From: JABDLO01 sp041749255
GTDB lineage: Bacteria; Bacteroidota; Bacteroidia; Chitinophagales; Saprospiraceae
Reading direction: 5' to 3'
DNA: 64,000 bases
Assembly (NCBI GenBank): GCA_041749255.1
Contig: JBGTBR010000044.1
Coordinates: 62,001-126,000 of the forward strand
Position numbers and translations under genes: made by a program. Under the pieces are notes generated by a model. The model was not told where the DNA came from. It saw only the letters and a program-made list of their open reading frames with translations, and made no database searches. Positions 10,024 to 20,094 of this stretch are shown piece by piece; position 1 is the stretch's first letter; each line of letters starts with the position of its first letter.

Positions 10024-10389
10024 ATGCAGTTTGTATATGTTTTTATTGGAGGAGGCCTAGGAAGTGTTTTTCGCTTTGCCATCGGGAAGGCTATACCTTT
10101 TCATCATGGAGTTTTTCCCTATGCTACTTTATATGCAAACATTTTATCGAGTTTTATATTGGGTATTTTGATAGGTTACGCTTTCAGGTATGGAATGGCA
10201 GACGAATATAAATGGTTGCTTATGGCTGGATTTTGCGGAGGGTTTAGCACTTTTTCTACATTTAGTGCGGAAAGTATAACTCTATTAGAAAGACAACAGC
10301 CTCTATTAATGATAATATACATTTTGGTTTCCATTGTCTCAGGAATGTTAGCCGTGCTCGCAGGACTTAAAATCGTAAGTTCAATTTAA
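10024..10389 (+). CDS. crcB: Fluoride efflux channel CrcB/Fluc
   Basis: Fluc channels form dual-topology dimers that expel cytosolic fluoride. The 121-residue protein has four membrane segments with GGGLGSVFRF at the start, TLYANILSSFILG in the second helix and the pore motif GFCGGFSTFSTFSAE in the third. Length is normal for single-gene CrcB. The ATG lies two bases downstream of the glycosyltransferase stop, so it is translated from the same message. The spacing leaves no room for a fluoride riboswitch of its own. Confidence 0.9.
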   Translation: MQFVYVFIGGGLGSVFRFAIGKAIPFHHGVFPYATLYANILSSFILGILIGYAFRYGMADEYKWLLMAGFCGGFSTFSTFSAESITLLERQQPLLMIIYILVSIVSGMLAVLAGLKIVSSI

Positions 10390-10491
10390 AATTGGACAAC
10401 TTATATTTTTAAATGAACTTTTCTACTCACATATTCATAACAAATCTGTGTTCAGAAAGAGAAAATATTTTTAATCTAAAAGGTTCCTTGA

Positions 10492-13400
10492 TCACACTTT
10501 AGACGCATATATAGCGATGGTTACGTCATCAAATAACTCTACTGTTTCGCCTTTATTTTCTCCAATGTCTATTTGATCTGCAAGTACTTCCTCTTTAATA
10601 AAGGGACTAAAATGTTGTAGAGCTGGTATTATTTTTTCGTGCTCTGATATAATGAGATGAATTCTGTCCGTCACTTCAAAGTCATTACTTTTCCTTATAT
10701 TCTGAATGCGGTTGACCAGTTCTCTCGCAGTACCTTCAGCAATCAGCATTTCGTCAAGGGTTGTATCAAGAGCTACAGTCAACTTACCTTCATTAGCCAC
10801 TTGCCAGCCTGGAATATCTTCTGAAATAATCTCAATATCCTCTATGGTAATTCTTGTAATCTCTCCTCCTGTCTCCAGGTCATAAAAACCATGACTTTCA
10901 ATAGAAGCAATGGTTTTTTGATCGAAGGCCAGAATGATTTGTGAGGCCTCCTTCATATGTTTTCCAAGCTTTTTACCCAGGGTTTTAAAATTGGGTTTTG
11001 CTTTTTTCTTAATGATTCCCGATGTGTCGGTGATATATTCGATGTCTTTAACATTGACTTCAGCAAGTATGAGTTCTTTTACCTTGTCAATTTGTTCCTT
11101 AAATGTAGAATCCAAAACGGGGAGCAAAATTCTTTTTAACGGTTGCCTAACTCTGATCCTTTCTTTCTTCCTGAGAGAGAGCACGAGGGAAGAAATTTTT
11201 TGGGCATACTCCATTCTCTCCTCCAATTCCCTGTCGATAAACAATTGAGCATAGGATGGAAAATCTACCAGATGAACAGAAATACTTTCTTCTTTTGATG
11301 TAACTCCATTGAGATTCTTATACAGCCAATCAGAAAAAAAAGGAGCTATAGGAGCCATTAGCTTTGATACATTAATAAGGCATTCGTACAGTGTTTGATA
11401 GGCCGCTATTTTATCCTCAGTGTAATCACCTTTCCAAAAACGTCTTCTGCATAACCTTACATACCAATTGCTTAAATGCTCATCTAAGAAGGTATAAATT
11501 TTCCTGGCTGCTGGAGTAGGATCGTAGTCCGAATAGTGAAAATCAACCTCTTTGATCAAACTATTCAACAAAGAGATGACCCACCGGTCTATTTCAGGTC
11601 TGTTTTCCAGAGGAATATACTTTTCACTGTGGTTAAATGAATCAATATTGGCATACAGTGCAAAAAATGAATACGTGTTATATAATGTACCAAAATACTT
11701 CTTCCTCACTTCGTCAAGACCTTCCAGATCAAATTTTAAGTTATCCCATGGAGGTGCATTGGATACCATGTACCACCGGGTTGCATCCGCTCCATATTTA
11801 GATAATGTCGTGAAAGGATCCACCACATTTCCGAGGCGTTTGGACATCTTCACACCGTTTTTATCCAATACCAGCCCTGTAGATATGACATTTTTATACG
11901 CTACAGAATCAAATACCATTGCTGCAATGGCATGTAGAGTGTAAAACCAACCCCTGGTCTGGTCTACGCCTTCACTAATAAAATCAGCCGGAAAATGACT
12001 TCGCTGGTCGATCCATTCTTTATTCTCAAAGGGGTAATGATGCTGTGCGTATGGCATCGATCCACTGTCAAACCACACATCAATCAAATCTGCTTCTCTG
12101 TACATGGGTTGGCCGGAAGGAGATACCAGTACGATCTCATCGATGAAGGGGCGATGGAGATCATCCGGAAGTTTTTGATCCAAACCGAGCATTTGATTGG
12201 CCCTGGATATACCAGTTTCCAGTTCTTCAAGTGAACCTATGCAACATTCTTCAGTTTTATCCTCAGTCCTCCAGATGGGTAAGGGTATTCCCCAGTACCT
12301 GGATCTGGATAGATTCCAGTCCTGAAGATTTTCCAGCCAATTGCCAAACCGCTTCTCTCCAGTATGGGTAGGTTTCCAGTTAATGGTATTATTCAAACCG
12401 ATCATCCTCTCTTTCATGGCGGAGGCTTTTATAAACCAGCTGTCAAGGGGATAATACAATATGGGTTTGTCAGTTCGCCAGCAATGGGGGTAATTATGGC
12501 TGTATTTCTGTACGTTGAACGCTTTATTTTCTTCTTTAAGCTTTATGGAAATGTCTACATCTACATTGCGATAAGCATCGCCTTCATCCTTGTAGTCTTT
12601 TACATACCTCCCTGCAAAATCTATGACCTCATTGATAAATTTTCCCTGCTGATCTACAAGGGTTAAGGAGCCTATGCCGTATTTTTTGGCTACCCTCATA
12701 TCGTCTGCTCCAAAAGAAGGTGCGATATGTACAATTCCAGTACCGTCTTCAGTGGAAACAAAGTCTCCCAATAATACCCTGAATGCATCCCCATCTTCAG
12801 GTTGTACGTAAGGAAGCAATTGTTCATATTTTATACCCTCCAATTTGGAGCCCTTATACTTTCCTGTAATACGATAGGGAATGATCTTATCACCGGCTTG
12901 ATAGGAATCAAATGCCTGCTCTTCCCATTCCGGTTTAAACCACTTATTGACCAGGTCTTCGGCTAATATTACATTTACCGGCAAGTGGGTATATGGATTA
13001 AAAGTTCGAATCCTCAGATAGGAAATTTTCTTTCCTACTGCCAGAGCTGTATTAGAAGGGAGTGTCCAGGGAGTCGTGGTCCAGGCCAGGAAAAATACAT
13101 CACCTTCCGTAACATCTTCAAATAAAAATGCTGACTTATCATTTTTAATGATTTTAAACTGGGCAACTGCACTGGTATCTTTCACATCCTTATAAGTACC
13201 AGGTTGATTTAATTCATGAGAAGACAGCCCGGTTCCCGCAGCCGGTGAATAGGGTTGTATAGTATACCCTTTATAGAGCAGATCTTTAGAATGCAATTGC
13301 TTGAGTAACCACCAAACTGACTCAATATATTCATTTTTAAATGTGATATATGGATGGTCGAGGTCTACCCAATAACCCATTTTACGGGTAAGATCATCCC

Positions 13401-13803
13401 ATAAATCTTTATATCTCATCACGGTTTCCTTGCATTTGGCATTGTATTCTTCTATAGAAATTTTATTGCCAATGTCTTCTTTCGTAATACCCAATTCGTT
13501 TTCGACGCTTAGTTCAATGGGAAGACCGTGGGTATCCCATCCGCCTTTTCTTTCTACCCTGAACCCTTTCATCGTCTGATATCGGCAAAAAATATCCTTT
13601 ATCGTTCTGGCCATTACGTGATGGATACCGGGTTTACCGTTGGCAGAGGGAGGTCCTTCGTAAAAAACAAAGGTTTTATCAGCGGGTCTTTCTTCTACGC
13701 TTTTATTGAAAACTTCCTTTTCTTTCCAAAATTCCAAAATTTCCCGATCGATTTCTGGAAGATTGAGTGATTTTGTCTCTCTGTATTTTGTAAAATGATT
13801 CAT
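10492..13803 (-). CDS. ileS: Isoleucyl-tRNA synthetase, eukaryote-like (IleRS2-type)
   Basis: Charges tRNA-Ile in the cytosol. The ATG ending at 13803 gives 1103 residues and begins MNHFTKYRETKSLNLPEID; the longer frame upstream is hydrophobic and unlike family N-termini. The HIGH-equivalent is GIHH in SANGKPGIHHVMART (about residue 57) and the KMSKS loop is KMSKR at about residue 650. The sequence between them, FPADFISEGVDQTRGWFYTLH, and the long C-terminal extension without an obvious zinc finger resemble the eukaryotic/IleRS2 branch rather than the ~940-residue bacterial IleRS1. That branch is known for low mupirocin sensitivity (family knowledge, not tested here). It converges on crcB. 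Confidence 0.95.
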   Translation of the reverse strand: MNHFTKYRETKSLNLPEIDREILEFWKEKEVFNKSVEERPADKTFVFYEGPPSANGKPGIHHVMARTIKDIFCRYQTMKGFRVERKGGWDTHGLPIELSVENELGITKEDIGNKISIEEYNAKCKETVMRYKDLWDDLTRKMGYWVDLDHPYITFKNEYIESVWWLLKQLHSKDLLYKGYTIQPYSPAAGTGLSSHELNQPGTYKDVKDTSAVAQFKIIKNDKSAFLFEDVTEGDVFFLAWTTTPWTLPSNTALAVGKKISYLRIRTFNPYTHLPVNVILAEDLVNKWFKPEWEEQAFDSYQAGDKIIPYRITGKYKGSKLEGIKYEQLLPYVQPEDGDAFRVLLGDFVSTEDGTGIVHIAPSFGADDMRVAKKYGIGSLTLVDQQGKFINEVIDFAGRYVKDYKDEGDAYRNVDVDISIKLKEENKAFNVQKYSHNYPHCWRTDKPILYYPLDSWFIKASAMKERMIGLNNTINWKPTHTGEKRFGNWLENLQDWNLSRSRYWGIPLPIWRTEDKTEECCIGSLEELETGISRANQMLGLDQKLPDDLHRPFIDEIVLVSPSGQPMYREADLIDVWFDSGSMPYAQHHYPFENKEWIDQRSHFPADFISEGVDQTRGWFYTLHAIAAMVFDSVAYKNVISTGLVLDKNGVKMSKRLGNVVDPFTTLSKYGADATRWYMVSNAPPWDNLKFDLEGLDEVRKKYFGTLYNTYSFFALYANIDSFNHSEKYIPLENRPEIDRWVISLLNSLIKEVDFHYSDYDPTPAARKIYTFLDEHLSNWYVRLCRRRFWKGDYTEDKIAAYQTLYECLINVSKLMAPIAPFFSDWLYKNLNGVTSKEESISVHLVDFPSYAQLFIDRELEERMEYAQKISSLVLSLRKKERIRVRQPLKRILLPVLDSTFKEQIDKVKELILAEVNVKDIEYITDTSGIIKKKAKPNFKTLGKKLGKHMKEASQIILAFDQKTIASIESHGFYDLETGGEITRITIEDIEIISEDIPGWQVANEGKLTVALDTTLDEMLIAEGTARELVNRIQNIRKSNDFEVTDRIHLIISEHEKIIPALQHFSPFIKEEVLADQIDIGENKGETVELFDDVTIAIYASKV

Positions 13804-14128
13804 ATTATGCTGATAATGTCCTGTAACAGGCGGCAAAATTAACAACTTTAACAACCAATCGCATGGATTGAGGTAGAATATCATATGTAATTGTGAAAAA
13901 ACAGGGAATGAAGTTTGTAAATCATTCTAAAATATAGAGTGATATTTTAATGTCAAGGTTACAGGATTTTTTTCAAACTGGAATGAGTTATATATAATCA
14001 TACTTAATCTTCAAGAGTTAAATCTTTGGTAGAAATACTTTATCTTGCACCTTGGTTTTTAAGATACTAAAAAAACCTAACCCGGTATTCCGGGGTTGGT
14101 TAATAATTCAACAACTAAAATAGAATTC
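13804..14128. other. Divergent intergenic region between ileS and the M28 peptidase gene
   Basis: This 325-base region must hold two divergent promoters. I could not place a good Bacteroidota promoter in it. The only clear structure is a short GC-rich imperfect hairpin at 14079-14097 (AACCCGG, loop TATT, CCGGGGTT), 31 bases before the peptidase ATG and within its presumed leader. It has no following T-run, so it is not an intrinsic terminator. Confidence 0.4.
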
Positions 14129-15697
14129 ATGAAAAGATGGTTTTTCTTATTTTTTGCTTGCTTATTTATTTTTTCAACGATACAGGCTCAGGACACTGGC
14201 GAAGGTAAAGTCACTGAAGCAATACGTAAACACGGGCTCGATCAAAGCCAGGTAATGGATATAGCTTCCTGGCTTACCGATGTATATGGTCCAAGACTTA
14301 CCGGTTCTCCCATGTTGACTACTGCCACCACATGGGCAAAGGATAAACTGATGGAAATGGGTCTTGAAAATGTGCATCTGGATGAATGGGGTCCATTTGG
14401 AAGGGGCTGGCAGTTGGAAATGTTTCATATGCATGCCATAGCGCCTAATTACTTTCCCTTAATTGCTTATCCAAAAGCATGGTCACCCTCTGTCAGTGGC
14501 AAGGGAGAAGTGATATTTTTTGATGCTAAAACTGAAGAAGATTTTGAAAAATACAAAGGTAAATTAGCTGGAAAATTTGTCATGGTAGACAATATAAGGG
14601 AAACCAGTGAGTGGTTTGATCCTCCAGCTGCAAGATATGACAGCGAACAACTGTTAAAAATGGCAAATGCTCCTGTGCCCACACCAAGACCCAGACGATC
14701 CGGAGGTTTTGGAAGTTTCGAATTTAATACAGCTATGTGGAAATTTTTCGAAGAAGAACAACCCATCGCAATATTAGATCGAAGTTATAAAGGTGATCTG
14801 GGCACTGTATTTGTGTCAGGCGCTCGTGCTGGTGAGGGCAGAAGCCAGGATATGGATAAAAATATTTTACCCCAGGCTACTCTTTCGGTAGAACATTACA
14901 ACAGAATCATGCGCATGATAGATAAGGGATTTCCAGTTGAACTTCACATTGAAATGAAAGCCTCCTATTATACGGATAATCAGATGCAATACAATCTTAT
15001 AGGTGAAATTCCTGGTACAGATCTGAAAAATGAGGTGGTGATGTTTGGCGCTCATATCGACTCATGGCATACAGGCACCGGAGCTACTGATAATGGGGCG
15101 GGAAGTGCTGTGATGATGGAAGCCGCCAGAATTTTGATGGAAACAATCAGAGAAACAGGAATGCAACCCAGGAGAACCTTGAGAATTGCTCTATGGTCGG
15201 GAGAAGAGCAAGGACTATATGGTTCCAGAAATTACGTAGGTAAACATTTTGCTACCTTTGGAGAAGGCGGGTGGACTCCTCAGGCCATCAAACCAGCTCA
15301 GGAAAACATTTCAGCATATTATAACCTGGATAACGGAACCGGAAAGATCAGAGGCATCTATCTTCAGGGAAATGAAAAGGCAGGATCTATTTTCAGAAAT
15401 TGGTTTGAACCGTTTAAAGATTTGGAAACGGGTACCATTACACTGGCTAATACTGGAGGAACTGACCATTTACCTTTTGATGGAGTGGGAATTCCCGGAT
15501 TTCAATTTATCCAGGATCCCATAGCTTATTTTAACAGAACCCATCACTCCAATATGGACAACTACGATCACCTCATAGAAGATGATCTTAAACAAGCGGC
15601 TACCATTATTGCTGCTTTTGTTTGGAATACCGCTATGTTGGATGAAAAACTTCCAAGAAAACCACTTGACATCGACTTACAAGAAGGATCCAATTAG
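14129..15697 (+). CDS. Secreted M28-family zinc metallopeptidase
   Basis: A 522-residue exported peptidase with a signal peptide (MKRWFFLFFACLFIFSTIQAQ); the ATG at 14129 is chosen for it, since the upstream frame would start at TTG. A PA-like insert lies near residues 90-260. The co-catalytic zinc residues of M28 are visible in order: GAHIDSWHTG (His, about residue 308), ATDNGAG (Asp), WSGEEQG (Glu pair), YNLDNGTG (Asp) and FNRTHHSNMD (His). M28 enzymes are aminopeptidases or carboxypeptidases acting on exported or imported peptides; the specificity is not readable. An intrinsic terminator follows at 15723-15770. The gene stands alone. Confidence 0.92.
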   Translation: MKRWFFLFFACLFIFSTIQAQDTGEGKVTEAIRKHGLDQSQVMDIASWLTDVYGPRLTGSPMLTTATTWAKDKLMEMGLENVHLDEWGPFGRGWQLEMFHMHAIAPNYFPLIAYPKAWSPSVSGKGEVIFFDAKTEEDFEKYKGKLAGKFVMVDNIRETSEWFDPPAARYDSEQLLKMANAPVPTPRPRRSGGFGSFEFNTAMWKFFEEEQPIAILDRSYKGDLGTVFVSGARAGEGRSQDMDKNILPQATLSVEHYNRIMRMIDKGFPVELHIEMKASYYTDNQMQYNLIGEIPGTDLKNEVVMFGAHIDSWHTGTGATDNGAGSAVMMEAARILMETIRETGMQPRRTLRIALWSGEEQGLYGSRNYVGKHFATFGEGGWTPQAIKPAQENISAYYNLDNGTGKIRGIYLQGNEKAGSIFRNWFEPFKDLETGTITLANTGGTDHLPFDGVGIPGFQFIQDPIAYFNRTHHSNMDNYDHLIEDDLKQAATIIAAFVWNTAMLDEKLPRKPLDIDLQEGSN

Positions 15698-15722
15698 GAT
15701 ACACTCATATTAAACAAAGAAT

Positions 15723-15770
15723 CCCGGCATCTCAAACAGCTATAATGGCTTTCAAATGCCGGGTTTTTTT
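15723..15770 (+). terminator. Rho-independent terminator after the M28 peptidase gene
   Basis: The stem CCCGGCAT (15723-15730) pairs with ATGCCGGG (15756-15763) and is followed by seven Ts (15764-15770). It lies 26 bases after the peptidase stop codon and reads in the peptidase direction. Confidence 0.85.
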
Positions 15771-15892
15771 ATGCATTTAAACATTTCTTACACCATTTTT
15801 TCATGGCAGCCAGTATCATTTAAAACCATTTTTTTGGATTGAAAGTTATGTTTTCAGCCTCATGGAGCAATATAGTATAATTATGAACTATA

Positions 15893-17281
15893 TCAGACCA
15901 CCTTCTTTTTCCATTTTCCCATTTTGAAAACATATACTCCCAATCCGGCAAGGATGAAACTACTGAATGCGATAGATGCATACACCCCATTAGGCCCTAA
16001 AGCAAGTGTAATCGAAAGGAAATATGCCATAGGTATCTGTACTAGCCAAAGTGCAATGATATTGAGTAAAACAGGTGTTCTGGTATCTCCGGCACCATTA
16101 AAAGCCTGCCCGATCACCATCTGGTATGCATAAAAAATATAACCCGTACATAGAATTCTCAAGGCATTCGTACCGTAACCCAATACATCGGGTGCATCTG
16201 TGAAAACACCTATGAAGTGGTTGGCAAAAATAATGAAAATGATACCCAGCAATATCAGAAAAATCATATTATACTTCCCCGCGATCCACACAGTGTTTTC
16301 AGCCCTGTCGGGTCTTCCGGCTCCCAGATTTTGACCTGTAAGGGTGGCAACAGCATTAGATAATCCCCAGGATGGAAGGATAGAAAAAATAATGATCCTG
16401 ATGGCAATGGTATATCCTGCTACAGCCTCACTACCGAAGTAATTAATAATACGTATAAGAAAAATCCAGCTAGCTGTGGAAACCAGGAATTGACCTGCAC
16501 CACCGGCAGATAAAGAAATCAATCGCCTTATAATGTTGTAGGATAATACAAGATTTTTTCTTGTAATACTGATCACCGATTTTCCATCCAAAAGATGATA
16601 CAATTGATAAACTACACCTGAACCCCTGCCGATGCAAGTAGCAATAGCGGCCCCCTCTAACCCAAGACCAGGTACCGGTCCCAAACCAAAAATGAGCAAT
16701 GGATCCAACACAATATTGATCCCATTGGCAAGCCACAGACTCTTCATAGCAATGGCTGCATTTCCAGCACCTCTGAAAATACCATTGATGACAAAAAGCA
16801 TCACCAGAAAAAAATTAAATCCCAGGATTATGGAAGTATACCCTTTACCCTCTTCTACAAGATCCGGATCACTTCCCATCCAAAGGAGTATGTCAGCAGC
16901 ATATATAAAGCAAAATGCACCAATCACAACAGAAAATACTACGCCAACTGCAATGACATTAAAAACTACCTTTCGGGCCTGCTCAATATTTTTTTCACCG
17001 ATGCGTCTGGAAATCAGTGCAGTACCAGATATGGCAATACCTATGGCTATGGACTCGATGATCATAAGAATGGATTCGGTAATCCCTATCGTGGCTACAG
17101 CATGAGTACTGATCCTCGAAACAAAAAATATGTCTACTATTGCAAAAAGCGACTCCATGACCATTTCCAGTATCATAGGAATGGCCAATAAAAAGAGCGC
17201 CTTCTTTATACTACCTGTAGTAAAGTCTCTGTCCTCTCCTTTTAAAGCATCTTTTAAAAGTGTAATAATATTGATTTTCAA
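15893..17281 (-). CDS. MATE-family multidrug/Na+ antiporter
   Basis: A 462-residue inner-membrane protein with twelve predicted helices in two MatE halves. Typical features include IPMILEMVMESLFAIVDIFF in helix 1, GRGAG-like FRGAGNAAIAM in the first half, LTGQNLGAGRPDRA between the halves and QAFNGAGDTRTPVLLN in the second half. Family members export cationic drugs or toxic metabolites in exchange for Na+ or H+; the substrate here is unknown. It converges on the M28 peptidase gene. Confidence 0.92.
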   Translation of the reverse strand: MKINIITLLKDALKGEDRDFTTGSIKKALFLLAIPMILEMVMESLFAIVDIFFVSRISTHAVATIGITESILMIIESIAIGIAISGTALISRRIGEKNIEQARKVVFNVIAVGVVFSVVIGAFCFIYAADILLWMGSDPDLVEEGKGYTSIILGFNFFLVMLFVINGIFRGAGNAAIAMKSLWLANGINIVLDPLLIFGLGPVPGLGLEGAAIATCIGRGSGVVYQLYHLLDGKSVISITRKNLVLSYNIIRRLISLSAGGAGQFLVSTASWIFLIRIINYFGSEAVAGYTIAIRIIIFSILPSWGLSNAVATLTGQNLGAGRPDRAENTVWIAGKYNMIFLILLGIIFIIFANHFIGVFTDAPDVLGYGTNALRILCTGYIFYAYQMVIGQAFNGAGDTRTPVLLNIIALWLVQIPMAYFLSITLALGPNGVYASIAFSSFILAGLGVYVFKMGKWKKKVV

Positions 17282-17461
17282 CGCAATAGAGATCGATTGA
17301 GAAAAAATATAACTATTGAATTAAGCAGCGCTTAGCGATGAATTATTTACACATGTTGAAACACTATACCCTAAAAAGTTGATTCTTCATTTTTTAAAAT
17401 ATGTATTGACAAATGTATAGGAGGTGTGTATTATAAGCCGTAGTTCAACTTTCACAGCATT

Positions 17462-17920
17462 TTATTTTTCACATATTTCTTTCAATTTATTAAGAGCTTT
17501 TGGAAAGGTTTGATTCATGTAGTCTAAAAAATCTTCTGTAGTATCTAAATCTACAGTAACTGTAGTAATTCCGTTACTTTCTTCGAAAGTATAATTTTCA
17601 AATCCGCCTGCCCACTTTTCAACTTCTGGTCCTTCGGTGATTTCTATATTTGACTGTAAAAGTCCATAATGATGAATTGAGACAAATCGGTTCGGAATGT
17701 TGCCGGCTATCTCAGAAACCATACCTCCCTTTTCACCTTTCTCATCCGTTCCGATGAAAAGAATTTTGCTTCCTTTATTCCAATTCCCTTCATAAGTGGA
17801 TGTTGGATTGAACAAAGAAGTCCATTCTTCATATGTCGATTTATTGTTTAGACCCAGCATAATTTCATAAACTCTATCCACGGGTGCGTTTATTCTTACG
17901 GAGAATTGTATGTTTTTCAT
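17462..17920 (-). CDS. SRPBCC (START/Bet v1-like) domain protein
   Basis: A 152-residue cytosolic protein. The start MKNIQFSVRINAPVDRVYEIML is the first strand and helix of the SRPBCC fold (AHSA1/polyketide-cyclase-like), and the C-terminal helix FLDYMNQTFPKALNKLKEI closes the hydrophobic pocket. Such proteins bind small hydrophobic ligands or act in stress responses; no ligand can be inferred. The ATG ending at 17920 is preferred over the one nine bases upstream because the conserved first strand begins immediately after it. It has no functional neighbours. Confidence 0.75.
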   Translation of the reverse strand: MKNIQFSVRINAPVDRVYEIMLGLNNKSTYEEWTSLFNPTSTYEGNWNKGSKILFIGTDEKGEKGGMVSEIAGNIPNRFVSIHHYGLLQSNIEITEGPEVEKWAGGFENYTFEESNGITTVTVDLDTTEDFLDYMNQTFPKALNKLKEICEK

Positions 17921-18290
17921 AAATATCAAATGTATGGTTAATGTGTTCAGTCAAATACTTTCTCAAAATTATTTATCTTACACACTTTAATTTTTTTTGT
18001 CAACATCTTTACCGCTCCAGATTGATCTTGTACTATTATTTTTAATGACAAAAACCGAAATCAGGGCTGCAATCTAATAACTAATTAGTATAAGTGTGTC
18101 AAATTTTGTATCAACTTTTTTCAGAGGTTCTTTGGTTCTAAATTTTATAAACGATTTTCATGCTTCTGGTTTTTCGTCGATTATGTCAGAAAAATCTTTT
18201 TTAATTGGTTTTGCCTTACTAGCTTTCACACTCTTTAAAGCAAAAGTTTAGCTATATAGGAAAAGTCTTATATTTTTTAATTTTAACTTA
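17921..18290. other. Intergenic region with no recognised feature
   Basis: About 370 AT-rich bases lie between two leftward genes. I saw no ORF, hairpin terminator or repeat that I can support. Confidence 0.4.
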
Positions 18291-19025
18291 TTAATAAACC
18301 TTCCATTTTCTTTGGATTGCTGTTAGTTTTTCATTTCTCCGCAACTCCGAGATTCCATTATTCAATATGTTCAATAATTGGGTATTCCCTTTTTTTACCG
18401 CGATGCAATAAATACTGGGAATGATTGATGGCCCTTTTATTTCAATATTTTGATATTTATTATTTTCAATCACATTCAAGCCAAGTAGATTGGGAGCTAA
18501 TACATAATCCGCCAATCCTTTTTCTAATGTAGAAAAGGCTTCAGGTAATGATTTTGACAAAATATAATTTTTAAAGAGCCCCTTGGGAATAAGATACTTT
18601 TCGATTGATATATCCTTATCTAAAACCACTGGTTTGTAATCATTTAAGCTGGATAAATCTTTAAAAGGCAAATCTTTACGAAAAAATATTGAATAATATT
18701 CTGTATGAATAGGAATTGTAAAATCAAGAAATTTTTCTCTTTCTTCTGAAAAAATGATACCAGCAATAATATCAATTTTTCCTGATTGAATATACGCTAA
18801 TGCACTATCCCACCTGCTTAGTTGAAAGCTAAATGATACATCATGCGATTCAGAAATGGCTTTTAAAACATCAATATCCAGCCCACTGGGTTCACCAGTT
18901 TTATCAATAAATGAATAAGGAGCATAATCAAAATCACCTCCCACAACATATTCCTGAGCAATAATATAGCTAGATTGAAGTAGAGATGCAAAAAGTAGAT
19001 AAATCAAATAATTAAGTTTTACCAT
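18291..19025 (-). CDS. Periplasmic solute-binding protein, family 3 (orphan)
   Basis: A 244-residue exported protein with a signal peptide ending near AQEYVVGGD. It has the amino-acid-binding-protein fold signatures: YAPYSFIDKTGEPSGLDIDVLKAI in the first lobe, RWDSALAYIQSGKIDIIAG and FSEEREKFLDFTIP. Members bind polar amino acids or act as the sensor part of BvgS-like kinases. There is no transporter permease, ATPase or kinase beside it, and the protein ends at the normal end of the domain, so it is an orphan binding protein. The ligand is unknown. Confidence 0.8.
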   Translation of the reverse strand: MVKLNYLIYLLFASLLQSSYIIAQEYVVGGDFDYAPYSFIDKTGEPSGLDIDVLKAISESHDVSFSFQLSRWDSALAYIQSGKIDIIAGIIFSEEREKFLDFTIPIHTEYYSIFFRKDLPFKDLSSLNDYKPVVLDKDISIEKYLIPKGLFKNYILSKSLPEAFSTLEKGLADYVLAPNLLGLNVIENNKYQNIEIKGPSIIPSIYCIAVKKGNTQLLNILNNGISELRRNEKLTAIQRKWKVY

Positions 19026-19180
19026 GTAATTATTGTTTTAGATATTAACTTTTTCAACTTGACCACAACTATTTAATTCTGGATCAAAGTGTTGTTTATG
19101 TTTTCAAAATTACAATTCTTACTTTGAATTACATTAAAAATTTTCCTTTTTTCTATCTTGGTTCCTTAATCTAAAAAACC

Positions 19181-20083
19181 ATGCATTACAACTGGGGAAT
19201 AGACCTGGGAGGCACCAAAATTGAAGGTGTCATCCTTGAAGAAGGGAAAGAACTCAAAATTATCGATCGCCTAAGGATACCGACCGAATCCTCTAAGGGT
19301 TACGAAACCATCTTGGGCAATATTAAAAAAGTAATCGACCTGCTTACAGAAAGGACAGGTATCAGGCCTGAAAAATTAGGTATTGGAACTCCGGGGACTA
19401 TGGATCCTGAGTTGGGAACCTTAAAAAACTGCAATTCCACTGCTCTCAATGGTATGCCTATGCATCGAGATCTTGAAAGAATGTTGGGTATTGAAGTGAG
19501 AATGAGCAATGACGCCAACTGTTTTGCAGTAGCAGAAACCAATTTTGGAATAGTAAAAGAGGTAATGCCACAGGCAAAAGTCGTATTTGGAGTCATTATG
19601 GGTACAGGAGTAGGCGGTGGCATAGTTGTAAATGGTAAACCCATTAATGGCCTTCAGGGGATTGGGGGAGAATGGGGACATAATTTTCTGGATCATAGTG
19701 GAGGAAAGTGTTATTGTGGTAAGTACGGATGTGTGGAAACCGTCATAGGCGGTCCTGCTTTAGAAAGGTACTACTACAGCCGGTCCGGAGAAAAGAAAGT
19801 GCTGAAAGATATAGTCGCAGCATATAGATTGGGTATTGATGCGATCGCCGAAGAAACCATTATGCGATTGGTATCATTTTTTGGCCAGTCTTTGTCTTAT
19901 GTGATCAATATTTTGGATCCGGATGTCATAGTAATTGGAGGGGGTGTAGGAAATATTGACGAATTATACACTTTGGGAAAACAAGAACTCGAAAAACATG
20001 TATTTAATCATAGAATGTATACAAAGATATTAAAACCCAAATTAGGAGACAGCGCCGGTGTATTTGGTGCCGCTCTTTTGTAG
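19181..20083 (+). CDS. ROK-family sugar kinase
   Basis: A 300-residue cytosolic kinase of the ROK group (glucokinase, N-acetylglucosamine or fructose kinases). The ATP phosphate loop is DLGGTKIEG near the N-terminus, then GTPGTMDP, the active-site NDANCFAVAE, the second phosphate loop GVIMGTGVGGGI, and the ROK zinc-binding signature GEWGHN followed by CYCGKYGCVE. The catalytic aspartate is in SNDANC. The substrate sugar cannot be fixed from sequence, but glucose or N-acetylhexosamine is most usual. The ABC ATPase gene begins 12 bases downstream, so the genes may be cotranscribed although their roles look unrelated. Confidence 0.92.
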   Translation: MHYNWGIDLGGTKIEGVILEEGKELKIIDRLRIPTESSKGYETILGNIKKVIDLLTERTGIRPEKLGIGTPGTMDPELGTLKNCNSTALNGMPMHRDLERMLGIEVRMSNDANCFAVAETNFGIVKEVMPQAKVVFGVIMGTGVGGGIVVNGKPINGLQGIGGEWGHNFLDHSGGKCYCGKYGCVETVIGGPALERYYYSRSGEKKVLKDIVAAYRLGIDAIAEETIMRLVSFFGQSLSYVINILDPDVIVIGGGVGNIDELYTLGKQELEKHVFNHRMYTKILKPKLGDSAGVFGAALL

Positions 20084-20094
20084 ACCATACAACT

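Noticed and set aside
10000..10030. Fluoride riboswitch in front of crcB
   Set aside because: Only two bases separate the gene from the preceding stop codon, so there is no room for one at this position.
12990..13020. GTTCGAATCCTC, resembling the T-arm of a tRNA
   Set aside because: It lies inside the ileS coding sequence and no acceptor or anticodon stem surrounds it.
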